NCBI RefSeq assembly: GCF_000151665.1 | Contig: NW_013171849.1 | Location: 124,001 to 188,000, forward strand | Origin: Blastocystis hominis | Taxonomy: Eukaryota; Sar; Bigyra; Opalinata; Blastocystidae | Direction: 5' to 3' | DNA length: 64,000 nt | Shown here: piece by piece, positions 12,038 through 24,368 of the stretch | How the letters are laid out: each line of letters starts with the position of its first letter | Numbering within the stretch: position 1 is the first letter of the stretch | Notes under the pieces: generated by a model | What the model was told of the DNA's origin: nothing | The model's input: the letters and a program-made list of their open reading frames with translations, nothing else | The model's database searches: none | Position numbers and translations under genes: made by a program

Positions 12038-13066
12038 CTTCATTGATTCTGTGAAAAAATCAAATTTCTTATTATCACTTGAATGGCAATATCCAGATGG
12101 TGTTCAGGAATATCTTTAAAAATATTCGGATATCTTACTCTATGTGCTTTGAATTAACAGTATTTGGTATATTACGTTTTGACAAATATTTAAGATATCA
12201 GATAACAAACTATGAATCATCAGAAGACATAGAAATAAACCAATGTGAAGTTGGATTTCTGCTTGTATCTATTCATAAGTGAATTACTACAGGTTTCTTG
12301 ATAGAGTGGCATTTTCAGAATTATAGTCGTTATTAAACACCATTGTCTATCCAATAGGTCCAAATTCATATCAATAGACCATATCTTCTGCAATGAGGGA
12401 ATAATAATGGATATGATGTTCATAATTATATTATAGTCGTTAATAATAATAATGATAATAATAAGTAATATTTGATTCAAAAAGTCAATAACCCTCCCAA
12501 ATGTGTCTCATCCTGCAGTCTCGCAAAGGAATCCACTTTTTTTTATAAAAAATATAATGAAATCCTTTTGAGATCGATTGTAAATATGTGATTCCTTGAT
12601 TACCTAGCAACATCCCACCAACTCCCCTCCAATTTTCGACATCAATTTTCCTATCAGTACTATACAATATGAAAATCTTCACATTGCGCAATTCATAACA
12701 GTGTACCAAAAGTGTTCCTATTTTGTACAAAAACTGTGAAAGAGGTGTATTTCTTGTGGAAGCAATCCCAAGATTAACAAAAACCAGAGAATGCCGCCAC
12801 TTCAGTGGAGTGAGTCATTCCCTCTGAGTCTTCCAATTCAAGTCAAAACCTAGCATGCCTCGTAAGCATCTTAGCAACTATTGGTCCAGACCCATTTCGA
12901 CTCATCGTAATACCCATTCTACACAATAGTTTCCACGATTTCACAAAGCCGATTGACCCCAAAAAGTATCAAGAACTACCATGTTCCCCGCGGTGATAAT
13001 ACTCTTATAGATTTGCTTGAATTACCCCATATTGCTTTTGCTATATTCATATAAGCCTCGTCAAAG
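12038..13066. other. Intergenic, nothing firm
   Basis: About 1 kb of AT-rich sequence with a short (TAA/AAT)-rich tract near 12410-12470. Short ORFs on both strands have no family features. Confidence 0.5.
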
Positions 13067-16000
13067 ATGTTTAGTACATGTGCAAAGCGTGCAGTATGTG
13101 GAATAAGCCGGTTTAATACCGCTTTCTCTTCCACTGCCCCGAAGGCTTTTATCGCTCAATTTGGCACAAAAAAGAGAGTTGCTATTGATGGAAATGAGGC
13201 TGCTGCTCATGCTATCTATCAGGTCTCAGATGCTGCGATGCTTTTCCCCATTACGCCATCTTCTGGTATGGGTGAGCATTGTGATGCTTGGGCGAACAAA
13301 GGATTAAAGAATGTCTTTGGACAGAAGGTGGTGATCACGGAGATGCAGGTAAATGGTTTTTCTGGCTCAATGAAGTATAGTCCGAGGCCGGAGCCGCAGG
13401 TGCTCTCCATGGCACTCTGACGGGAGGTTTGCTTGGCACAACCTTCTCATCCTCGCAAGGTTTGATGCTGATGGTTCCTAGCATGCACAAGATCTCGGGT
13501 GAGCTGCTTCCTGGAGTTATCCACGTCTCCAGCCGTTCGGTTTCCAAGATGACAACTTGCCTGTACTGCGATTACGGCGATGTGTTCCAGACTCGCGCTG
13601 TACGTGATGGCGCTGTTTGCTGATCCCTAGACCGGATTTGCGTATCTTTCGTCGCACTCCGTTCAGGAAGCTCACGATTTGGCCTTGGTTTCTCACCTCT
13701 CCGCGTACGGCATGCGTTCGGTGTCTCACCCACAGCATCAACAGCAGCATCCCCTTCCTTCATTTCTTCGATGGTTTCCGCACCTCCCACGAAATGTCTT
13801 CGATCGAGCTGATCTCCCCTGAGGACATCAAGTCGATCTTCCCCTTCGAGAAGGCTCTGGAGCACAAGAACCGCGGCGTGAACCCTGTTCACCCGTACTC
13901 CATCGGTGTGGCCTACGGAGACGACGTGTGGATGCAGACCCTGCAGACGCACCAGCCCTACTACGACGCTGTGCCGGACAAGGTGCAGGCGGCGATGGAC
14001 CAGGTGGCGAGCATCACGGGTCGTCAGTACCATCTGTTCGACTATGTGGGCGCTCCCGATGCCGAGAACGTGATGGTGCTGATGGGCGCCTCGGCGCAGA
14101 CCGCGGAGGAGACGGTGGAGTATCTGAACCAGCACGGCGAGAAGGTGGGCGTGATGAAGGTGCATCTGTGGCGCCCGTTCTCGCTGAAGCACTTCGCTGC
14201 TGCGCTGCCGAAGACGGTGAAGCAGATCTGCGTGCTGGACAAGGTGCGCGAGGAGAACGCGTACGGAGAGCCGCTGTACCTGGATGTGAACTGCGCGGTG
14301 CGCGATCTGGACCGCGACATCAAGGTGATCTGCGGTGAGTTCGGCGTTGCGGGCAAGGAGTTCACGCCGAACCTGGTGAAGGCGGTGTTCGACAACATGA
14401 AGGCGGAGAAGCCCAAGACGCATTTCACTCTGGGCGTGGTGGACGACGTGTGCCACACCTCGCTGCCCATTCCCCCGCCGCTCAACACGCTCCCCGACTC
14501 CGTCACGCAGTGCATTCTGTACGGACTGGGCTCCGACGGAACGGTGGGCGCCACGCAGGAGGCCGTGAAGCTGATCGTGGAGAACACGCCGCTCTACGCG
14601 CAGGCCAACTTCGGCTTCGATGCGCACAAGTCGGGCGGTCTGACGGTGACGGACGTGCGATTCGGTCCGGAGCCGATCAAGGCGGAGTACACGGTGCAGA
14701 GCGCGGACTACGTGGGTTGCCACACGACGGCGTACGTGCACAAGTACGACATGCTGAAGCACATCAAGGAGGGCGGAACCTTCGTGCTGAACGCGCCCTG
14801 GAAGACGGTGGAGGAGCTGGACGCCAATCTGCCGCCCGCCATCAAGCACCAGATCGCGGAGAAGAAGGTGAAGCTGTACGTGATCGACGCGACGTCGGTG
14901 GCGCAGAAGGTGGGACTGCGTCAGCGCATCAACATGGTGATGCAGGCGGTGTTCTTCAAGCTGTCGAAGGTGCTGCCCGAGGACCAGGCCACCAAGCTGA
15001 TCGCCGATAACATCCGCACCCGCTACGCGAAGAAGGGCGAGGAAGTGGTGAACATGAACATCACCGCCATGGAGCAGGCCGGAAAGGAGCTGGTGGAGAT
15101 CGACTATCCTTCCTCCTGGATCGACTACAAGATGGAGCCGCTGCGCACGTTCGGTCCGGAAGTGCCCGACTACTTCAAGAATCTGTTCTACCCGACGACG
15201 CTGCTGGACGGCGATCGCTTCCCCGTGTCTGCGTTCACTCCGGGCGGAATCCACCCCACCGACACCTCCAAGTACGAGAAGCGAGGCTTCGCCGTGTCGG
15301 TGCCGGTGTGGAACAAGGACACCTGCACGCAGTGCAACCAGTGCTCGGTGATGTGCCCGCACGCCGTGATCCGTCCGTTCCTGATGGACGCGGAGGAGAC
15401 CAAGAAGGCGCCCGCCAGCTTCGTGTCGCTCCCCGCCGTGGGCGACGAGCTGAAGGGTCTGAACTTCCGCATCCAGGCTTCGCCGCTGGACTGCACGGGC
15501 TGCGAGGTGTGCGTGAACGTGTGCCCCACGCAGTCGCTGAATATGGAGCCTCTGGGAAGCGTGAAGGACGTGGAGGGCAAGAACTGGGACTTCGCGATGA
15601 CGCTGACGAACAAGGGCGACCTGGTGGACAAGACCACGGTGAAGGGCTCGCAGTTCCAGCCTCCTCTGATCCAGTTCAACGGAGCGTGCGCTGGCTGCGG
15701 TGAGACGCAGTACGTGAAGATGCTGACGCAGCTGTTCGGCAGCAAGATGATCCTGGCCGACGCGATGGGCTGCTCGATGGTGTGGAGCGGAACGTCGGGT
15801 CTGATTCCCTTCACGGTGGACAAGAACGGCTACGGCCCGGTGTGGTGCTCGTCGCTGTTCGAGGACCACGCGGAGTACGGCTTCGGCGTGAACAAGGCCA
15901 ACCAGATCAAGCGCGCGCGCCTGGAGAGCAACATCCAGGCGGCGCTGGCGGATGGCGGCGTGTCCGCGGAGCTGAAGGGCTGCATGGAGAAGTGGCTGTC

Positions 16001-16823
16001 CAACAAGAACGACAAGGCCGTCTGCGACGAGCTGTTCGAGCAGATGAAGCCGCTGCTGGCCGCCGAGCAGAGCAAGCCCGCGGTGAAGGCGGTGGCGGAC
16101 TACCAGGACATGCTGCCGGTGATCACGACGTGGCTGTACGGAGGCGACGGCTGGGCGTACGATATCGGCTTTGTGGGTCTGGACCACGTGCTGGCTTCGG
16201 GCGAGAACGTGAAGATCATGATTCTGGACACGGAGATGTACGCCAACACGGGAGGCCAGCAGTCGAAGTCCACGCAGATGTCCGCTGTGGCGAAGTTCGC
16301 CGCGGGCGGCAAGCGTCTGATGAAGAAGGACATGGGCAAGGTGGCGATGAACTACAAGAACGTGTACGTGGCGTCGATCGCCATCGGTGCGGACGCGCGC
16401 CAGGCCATCAAGGCGCTGACGGAAGCGAACAGCTACAACGGACCTGCGCTGATCATCGCGTACTCGCCCTGCCAGCAGCACGGAATGCCCTCGCAGCTGG
16501 GAATGAGCCACCAGGCGGACGAGCAGCGCAAGGCGGTGGAGTGCGGCTACTGGCCGCTGTACCGCTACGATCCGCGCCGCGCGGAGAAGGGCGAGAACCC
16601 GTTCCAGCTGGATTTCAAGAAGCTGAAGGGCAAGGTGGATGACTTCCTGGAGGGAGAGAATCGGTTCAGCATTCTGACGAGACAGAACCCGGAGGCAGCC
16701 AAGGAGCTGCACAAACAGCTGCAGGAGGAGGTCGAGAAGAGACACGCGGAGCGCGTGCGCATGGCGATGTCGGACAAGCAGTTGTGGAAGGAGCTGAACA
16801 AGGTGTACGGAAAGAAGAAGTAA
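13067..16823 (+). CDS. Pyruvate:ferredoxin oxidoreductase (PFOR)
   Basis: Exons 13067-13348, 13381-13599, 13631-13704 and 13736-16823 give 1,220 aa; introns are 31-32 nt. It decarboxylates pyruvate to acetyl-CoA and passes electrons to ferredoxin through TPP and Fe-S clusters. Seen: a 40-residue Arg/Ser/Ala-rich N-terminus (MFSTCAKRAV...) that looks like an organelle presequence, YQVSDAAMLFPITPSSGMGE (start of the pyruvate-binding domain), PFLHFFDGFRTSHE, two 4Fe-4S ferredoxin motifs CTQCNQCSVMCP and CTGCEVCVNVCP, then the TPP domain with ACAGCGETQYVK, GCSMVWSG and Asn-Thr-Gly-Gly. No flavodoxin/CPR-like domain follows, so this is PFOR rather than pyruvate:NADP oxidoreductase. It is much more GC-rich and codon-biased than its surroundings, suggesting high expression. 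Role inferred: energy metabolism in the mitochondrion-related organelle. Confidence 0.95.
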
Positions 16824-16848
16824 TAATGTAATAATGTTGACAACTGGG

Positions 16849-16856
16849 TGTTTGTT
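16849..16856 (+). terminator. TGTTTGTT motif, PFOR gene
   Basis: 25 nt after the PFOR TAA. Confidence 0.7.
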
Positions 16857-17052
16857 GATGAAGCGTGTGCAGTGCGAAGGGGACATGTGGAAAACATGAG
16901 TAGGATGAGCAGAGAGAGAGAATAGATTATTGGAAGGGCGAATCCATGGTATTGATTACAGAATGATTTGATTTTGGGAGAAGAAAACGATTTTCATCCA
17001 CTAAGCAATTTTGCAAACATTTGAGTAGGAATTGGGTAGAGAGTTGACAGGA

Positions 17053-17125
17053 GTCGGGTTGGTGTAGTGGCTATCACGCTCGCTTCACACGCGAGAGGTC
17101 GCGAGTTCGAACCTCGCATCCGATA
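17053..17125 (+). tRNA. tRNA-Val (anticodon CAC)
   Basis: A 73-nt cloverleaf. The acceptor stem GTCGGGT pairs with ATCCGAT through two G-U wobbles. The D-arm has GGTGTAGTGG; the anticodon stem CTCGC/GCGAG encloses the loop TTCACAC with CAC as anticodon; the T-arm is GCGAG-TTCGAAC-CTCGC. Discriminator A. CCA is not encoded, and a T-run follows at once, as for RNA polymerase III termination. No intron. Confidence 0.93.
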
Positions 17126-17872
17126 TTTTTTCTTGAATGAAGTTGAAGGCTAATATGGAAAGGAAAGTAATAGATGGTGAACAACACGCTCAAGATCTTT
17201 TTCAAATCAGTAATTTATTCGTTTTTTATACATGCAAGCACAAGAAGCTTGCCAGATAGTAGTGGTGAATGCGGATAAGGTGTCAACAGATTGATCAAGT
17301 TGTGATGAATAGACAGGAACAGACAACTGATATCAAGTACTCTAAGAACAATCAATTGTGAAAGTAATCCCAATCATAAGCACCCAAGGAATAAGGAAAT
17401 AAATTGATTTTGGTATAAGGTGCAAAGGAACGATTTGAGAACTATGTTCCACACTACAAAGAGTCTCATTATCATCGACTTAGTGTTAATCAACTTGATT
17501 GCTTATGAAATAGACAATGAATGTTGTATGTTGTTGTGAAATGGAAATATGGGATACTCTAACACTCATATCACTGGCGTATGATCTATTAACGATGAAT
17601 CTAAACAATGAAACGCTTATATTTGCATTAAAATGGTAATAACAGTGGAAAGAGTGTTGAAGAGACCCTTGAGTAATATTAAGAACGAAAATGTAAATAA
17701 GAATGTGTTATATGTTTACGATTTGTTTTGATATCATGACCTAATAGAAATCAATCAATATTTGCATTAGAACTACTGGAGAAACATTGATCAGGTACTA
17801 CACAGATAATAGTGAAAGTATAAAACAAAAACAAATATCCAATCTTGGGGATACAAAGAATTCTAGTCCTGA
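17126..17872. other. Intergenic, nothing recognised
   Basis: AT-rich sequence apart from the T-run that ends the tRNA. Confidence 0.5.
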
Positions 17873-20631
17873 TTATAATCCCGCACCTGGAATGGAATTA
17901 ATATAGTCTTCTAGAGCTTTTGGAATTTCTACATTAATTATTCATCCATAAAAATTACTATAAATTGATTTCGTTGTTACTTTTCTGAAAGAATTGTCCA
18001 ATCTAAATTCAAAGTTTTCAGCAATTACATCATTTGCGATATCTAAAATGAAAATAGATTCCATTAAAATACTCTTCAGAATAATTGAACGAGGATTATA
18101 GAAACTAGATCCCGAACTTATTATGGATTGCAGATTAGGAATATCTACATCGAAACAACGTTTTAACAATACTTTGTATGTCCAATATACAAGTATCATT
18201 ATCTTTTCCATAGAATGCTTCTTCACCCAACTGGATAAATGATAGCGATTCAAAATCTATATATATTACTACCTTTCTTTTCTATACTCTTGATACTGAT
18301 ACTAGCAACCTCTCTAAATGCTCCACGACCGATAGTCAATGTATTCAAATTTGGAAAACCTAAAAATCATTATATATAATAGTTTCATTAATACTCGAAA
18401 TAGAGAAACTTGGAACATTCATGAAATTGTTAGATTCATTTTCAATCGAACCAATTATGAGACTCTGTAATGAAGGAAGTGATGATACTGCGAAGCCACT
18501 TCCAAATTTGGAGAAACTATATTCACCAATTTCGATCGATAACAATTTAGAATTGTTGTATATTTGGAATACTTTAGCAATCACATCAGGATTATCTTCA
18601 TTATAGAATGAACTATTACCGATTCTCAATGAAATCAATTCGGGGAAATGATTTAAGCGTAAATCGTTTGCGATTTATTTGAAACAATCATTTCCAATAT
18701 CAATTGTTTCGATCAAATTCAATGAACTCATAGAAATTGAAGTGGCATTCTTGAATGATTCATCTCCAATCGTCAATGTAGTCAAACTCGGGAAATCTAT
18801 CCATTAGAATTCACTCATGCATATTCCTACTAGTAACAGATAGTTTTGGAACATTTTCAAAGTTTCTGGATCCAATTTGGAGAAGTCGTAATGCAGGAAG
18901 ATTGGATATTGTGAACTCTGTAAAATCGGTGAACATTTGATCTCCAATCTGTATGTGTGTTAACTTCGGACTATTCGTAACGCGGAATCTCTTGGGAGTA
19001 TCTCCCAGTCTTCTTCCAGTTCCTTCTGAAATATAACTCATTATTGTATCGCCAAAGATCAGATATTCCAAGTTCTCAGCTCCATCAATCATAAAGGCAT
19101 TCATATCAGGGAAATTGTTTTTCTCAATCCAAAGCATAACCACCTTATCCGTCTTTTGGATCGAGAAAGTTTTACCCGGAACATTGCAAGTATTTTCTTT
19201 TAAGTGAACAATTATACTAGAAGCCAGAGCCTCTTCGAAATTATCACAATCAGTCACTTCAGCTATCTGGTCACCTTTTACTAATCCAGTCTCTGAATGG
19301 TAGTAATACTCTTTGGGAGACGAATCTGTATTTAAAGCAATATGATCTTCTCCAGCTCTATTCGTAATTCGCAGAGTGGAACCTGCACTCCAAGGACCTC
19401 CCTTCACTATAATCTTCATCAATCTTGAAGGCACTTCAACCTGCTCACTGTCACTCCCTTCTCCTGTTGGAGTCATACTGAAAATCTCATTTTTATCATC
19501 AACTGCATCCGTGAGCGTCACCGTTCCCGAACCCGTTGGCGTTGTTGTATAACTCGCTGTCAGTTTAATGAGAATCTTATTCGGATCACTAGGAGGCTCT
19601 GGAGTGGTAGTTTCTGTATAGCTCATCGAAAAAGCATAACCAGCAATTCCAGCATAATTGGCATTCGTATCATTATCAGTCACAGGAAGCTGAAGTACAA
19701 TGTTTTCACAAGGTACCACGTTGAATGTGACAATCCACTTCTCTTTATCGTATCCCTTTATCACACCATATAGAGTCGGGTTGTATGCAGCTCCAGTATA
19801 GATGTAATCTCCTGTCACATGGTTCGTTACACGAAGACGGAATAGGTCAAGAGCTAAGAGAGAGACAACAGGATTTCCCTCTATAACCAAATTCATAAGT
19901 CCACTCTTATTGGGAACATCGATTTGCGTCACTTGAAAATGGTACTTCGGCAGCACATCATTGGTGCAAAGATCATTGCTATCCAAAAGATTCGCATCAG
20001 CCTCCGTCATCAAACCTGTTTCTGTGATAAACCGGTAGATATCATAGTTGGTGATATTATTTGGTTCAAGTCCAGAAGAGAAAGGTAAACAAGTTAGTAA
20101 GTGTTTAAGCGAGAACTTTATGCTTGTGCCCTGTTTTTTCGAATAAGCAGACTCAGCAGCCGTAATAACAGCTGTAGCCCAGGATGTAGCTACAGCATTT
20201 GACATCGAATAGCCTTCGAATCCATTACAGAAATCGCGGGTGGTTATTTCGGCTGAAAAACTTTCTTCGTGAATATCTACTGGGTCGGCATAGGATCCAT
20301 GACGTAAGTATTCGGTTCCAATGTCCATAAGCCCTTGTAAGTCTTTATCAGCAAAATCGGAAAGAACTGAAAAGTCGACTGGATAACGTCTGTATCGAGC
20401 CTTGTTCAATATTTCTAGACAGCTTTTTTCGAAAAATGGGTAATGTTTCCTAAAACTCAGAAACGGCTCATACCATTACTCTTTATATTCTTCACATCCA
20501 TCTACGCATTTTGAGGGATAAGCCTTCAGATAGTCTTCATATCCTTTACGACTGCAAGTATACTTCAGTTGTGTACACGAAACATTAAGCAACAGAAGAG
20601 AAATACAAATAGCAATCAAATTCAATTGCAT
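17873..20631 (-). CDS. Secreted papain-fold pseudoprotease fused to LRRs (carries an in-frame stop)
   Basis: Start ATG at 20631 opens a signal peptide (MQLNLIAICISLLLLNVSC). After the intron 20450-20479 comes a divergent C1A papain fold. The catalytic Cys region reads SNAVATSWATAVITAAE where proteases have GSCGSCWAF, so Ser replaces Cys; FSLKHLLTC stands for LSEQQLVDC. The His region reads YNPTLYGVIKGYDKEKWIV with no His. A linker and TpLRR-like repeats follow. Introns 18797-18830, 18360-18394, 18257-18287, 18145-18172, 18043-18072 and 17929-17958 are all phase 1 with 72- or 84-nt exons, as in the MORN-LRR gene. All exons would give 846 aa ending PGAGL and TAA at 17873-17875. A TAA at 18675-18677, inside the repeat after GNDCFK, truncates it to about 630 aa. 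A recent pseudogene, or a truncated but working surface protein. Confidence 0.7.
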
Positions 20632-22559
20632 TGGTAGAAACGAATAAATCTATGAAACGCTGTTATTCGGAATTGTAAAAATATGTGGGAATAGGAAGTA
20701 ATATCAGTTTTGGGCGAGATACATAGATTTTTGTATTCTATATTATGTGCAATTGAATAATTGACAATCCAAATGAAAAATGAATGTTGGTGTCCATAAT
20801 CTCGACAATTAGCGTGATATTTTATTTTTATATAATTATCATCAACTAGAATAAAGTATTTCGTATTATTAATGATGTATACCGACATTTGAACAACAGT
20901 ACGGATTCTGAAAAGAAACTGTGAAATTGAATTGAATACTGATAGTGATTCAATATTACATATATCAAACATAATAGGTGGAACAAGTAACCTACTAGGC
21001 AGATGTTGGATAATAAGGCGGAATCGAGCTATGGAAGGCTTAGGTAATCCGATTCTGAAGAATAAAGGAGTTACATAGACAAGAATAAGTGCGACTTCAA
21101 AACAAGAATTCTGTAATATAGGCTACGTGTATATTTATAATCTGCATTAATCTATAATGAATTCTGCGATGTTGGTGAATTCAACAACCAGTGGTATATT
21201 AGCTAAAAAAACTGATAATGTCATTATTGAATAAGACAAGGTAAATTGAAATTACAATTGCTGAGTCAAATAGAATCAAGAGAACGAATTACGATACATG
21301 TGGATTATTCTAACATTTTTATTTTCAAATTATATATGTGGATGCACAAGCTAATAAAAGAAGTGTATATCCACTACTCTTGCTGACTACCTGCTAGATT
21401 TGATTAAACACGATTAATAACTTATCAGTTATATATTTTTAGGTTTTCTTGTATATCTATGGTCTTTCAGAGTTTATCGTATCTAGATATTTGACTTTTC
21501 CAGCAGTTTTGTGCCATTCATAGTAGTTCAAGCGTGCCTGTTCGTTTTGCAAAGAATAAGTAGTCTATACTAGTGCCACTAATGATAGTTTCAATGGTTG
21601 AAAAGTCAATACGAACGTACACGATAAATTGTGTTTAGAAGATGTGTATTGCAGGTTGTGTACAAGTATTACTGTGAGGTGATACCGAATTCTACTTGAA
21701 TCAGTTGTTTATCATAGAATCTGTGATGGTTTTATTCTATATAGTGTACCAAATAGTACTCACTGAACTAAAACAAGGATCACTCAATATAAAACCAAAT
21801 GTAATTACTATTATTTGTGTTATATAGTTTAGGTTACACAACATAGCTAGATTGTAATTAATATATACACAATAGTATTGAGATCCATTTTGCGAGCGGT
21901 ATAGTACACAAACCTTTAGTAACAAAAGACTAACATAAATGTCACCCCCTTTTCATCCAACAAGGGACCACCATTCACCACTTGTAATAGCCATACTTTT
22001 TTATAGTTATTGGTATTATACATTTATATGAAAGCCATTTTATAGCAGAACAAGAAATAGTTCATTGGCTATTGTGTAACATGGATATTGTAAAAGAGCC
22101 ACACAATGCATTCATTGCCAACCAGGAGCTCATTTGCTGCAGTTTCTTCAATAATGTATTTTACATTCCTGTAATAGAATCTACAGTAGGTATGTCACTT
22201 TGATTTGTGAAGTGTTTACTTAGTTGAACACATACATGACATTAAGTAATATGGACAAAAGCATACCTTTCTAATTAACAATGTTAGTGCTAATAAATGC
22301 ACATTCAAACAAGCAAGAAAGTCGTAATAGTAATGGTAATTATACAGATGAACACAGGAGTATGCCATTAGTATACTGAACTAATGACCTCCATTCCCTA
22401 GAAAATACCATACATTTGGTAACTCTTTCTTATAGATTTCTTAGTGATTCTATTTATACTTATGGCACTATATACTAACGAGAAATACTTTTTAGTGTAC
22501 CAATTTGAATGGATTCCAATGATATACAATTCAATATGTGGAATGATTTTGAATTATCA
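20632..22559. other. Large intergenic stretch, nothing recognised
   Basis: About 1.9 kb, AT-rich, with only short random ORFs on both strands and no LRR or MORN homology noticed. Confidence 0.5.
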
Positions 22560-23399
22560 CTTCCACTATCATTCTTTCTCTGAGTAAATGAATTGCTTCC
22601 GATTTTGATAGTTTTCAATCGATTCAATCCATCGATTTGGAATGTTTTCACTGATTCAAAACATTCATTGCCGATTTCGATGATTTTAGCCCATCATACT
22701 CATTGTAGACTATTGTTACCAAATTGTTATAGTAATCACATCTATTCACCAAATATCTCAAACACATCCTCTGTTAATTTACTAAATCAGTCATGTTTAG
22801 AGTAATGATATGTATTTTCTATTCCATTGGTTATGCCTATCTATTGTATTATTATTCGCATATTTTTCTTTCATTCCAGTAAGATACCAACCTTCATACA
22901 AATCAACTCCTCCAACCCTCTCTTTACCATTATCTGTATCCCATTCGATTCTATAACCGTCTCGTTTCATTTCTTCATCAAATTCACCTCGATAGATCAC
23001 CACATCTTCATTCATAGCATTCTCATCATATTCACGCTTGCATTGAATTACCGTAATCAGTCCTTCTTTACTATTTTCGATCATTCTTCGATCGCCATCA
23101 TTATTAAGAATCGAGTCCCAGTTTTCTTTTTGTAATGCTTTACCATGCTTATACTCCGTCATTTCGCCGATTCGTTTACCATTTTTCATTGTCCATGCAA
23201 GACTCAAAATTCCACGATTGAATAATTGGCATCGACCTTCAACTTTACCATCTTTCATTTCACTCAACAAATACTCATTGGAATGATCTCCTTGATATCG
23301 AGTGACTTCATACTCTATTTTATTAATGGAAATTATTTTCTTTTCCCTGGTTATGTAGTCGTTAAGTAAATATCTCCTTTCTCTGGTTTGCTTTGACAA
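22560..23399 (-). pseudogene. MORN-LRR gene fragment (minus strand)
   Basis: 23399-22797 encodes 200 aa starting MSKQTRERRYLL with weak MORN-like repeats (EYLLSEMKDGKVEGRCQLF, YRGEFDEEMKRDGYRIEW) and ends in a stop. The 100 bases after it are broken, and an LRR stretch resumes in another frame at 22700-22560 (IIEIGNECFESVKTF, LNRLKTIKIGSNSFTQRK, LESIQIG). No short intron joins the two parts with canonical borders. The LRR part is almost identical to the plus-strand copy at 11880-12020. I read it as a broken family member; the MORN ORF alone might still be expressed. Confidence 0.5.
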
Positions 23400-24368
23400 A
23401 TCTATATAATAATAATAATATTTCTATACGTATACATTCAAAAGAATTTACCATTCTACAGAATAATGCTTTTCCTCTTTGCTTCAGTCTATTTCTGTTT
23501 TCACTTTTGTCTGCTCACTATTTTTCGATATGTAAATGCAAGCATAATATTGATGTAATTGGGTTTGATTCTGTTACACAAACTTGAGACTCCTATATTC
23601 AGGAGAAATGCTAAAAAGCGTTTTTCATAATCTCGTTGTTTGAGGCAGTGTAATAATTGAGTGATTCATTGTCTAAATGATCTCTGTAGCATAAATCTAC
23701 ACAAAAATATATTATTCTACATCTCTACAAACACAGATAATATAAACACACTATATTTATTTTTCCTATATGGATGGATATATGAATAGCACTCAACTAT
23801 CAACAAACTGGGATAAAACAGAATGCAAAGCCCCTAGAATAGCTATTTAACATTAAGATTATTCTTATCCCCACCTGGTAATGATAAATTCAAAGCAAGA
23901 GTCAAAGTCATGGCACTAATGAAGAAAGTTCACTTACAAAGCATTTTTGTGACAGTGCGGATTATCAAGTCCTCAATTTCATCATAACGTATCCAAAAGT
24001 AATTGGAATCCAATATCTCTTCTAACAACATATCAAAGCACTAAGCAAGCTGATATACATCCACTCCTCAAATTAGTAAAAAAACTAACTACTGTTAAAC
24101 TATTCCCCCCACTTCCCTTGATTCCACAATATCCTTGTAGTTATGTCCCCATGTAGTGTTAACTCTGAATTTCTGTATTTTTGCTTTCATCGCTGCTCCT
24201 AATTTCCAGATAAGAATGGCTGTATAGTAATCATTATCATATTATAATCATAAACCACTATACATGTGCAATAAACGACCACGATAACCGCGGAATACGT
24301 CTCGTTCCATTCCTTTCGCCTTCCGTCCACATAGGATTGTTCAACCAGCTACTTTTCGCTATACACAA
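23400..24368. other. Intergenic, nothing recognised
   Basis: AT-rich, without ORF homology. Should contain the RPL17 promoter. Confidence 0.5.

Noticed and set aside
13572-16886. Minus-strand ORF of 1,104 codons opposite PFOR
   Set aside because: Arg/His/Leu-rich antisense shadow created by the GC-rich codon bias of PFOR; no family motifs.
17053-17125. tRNA-Val as part of a mobile-element attachment site
   Set aside because: No repeated tRNA end or integrase gene nearby.
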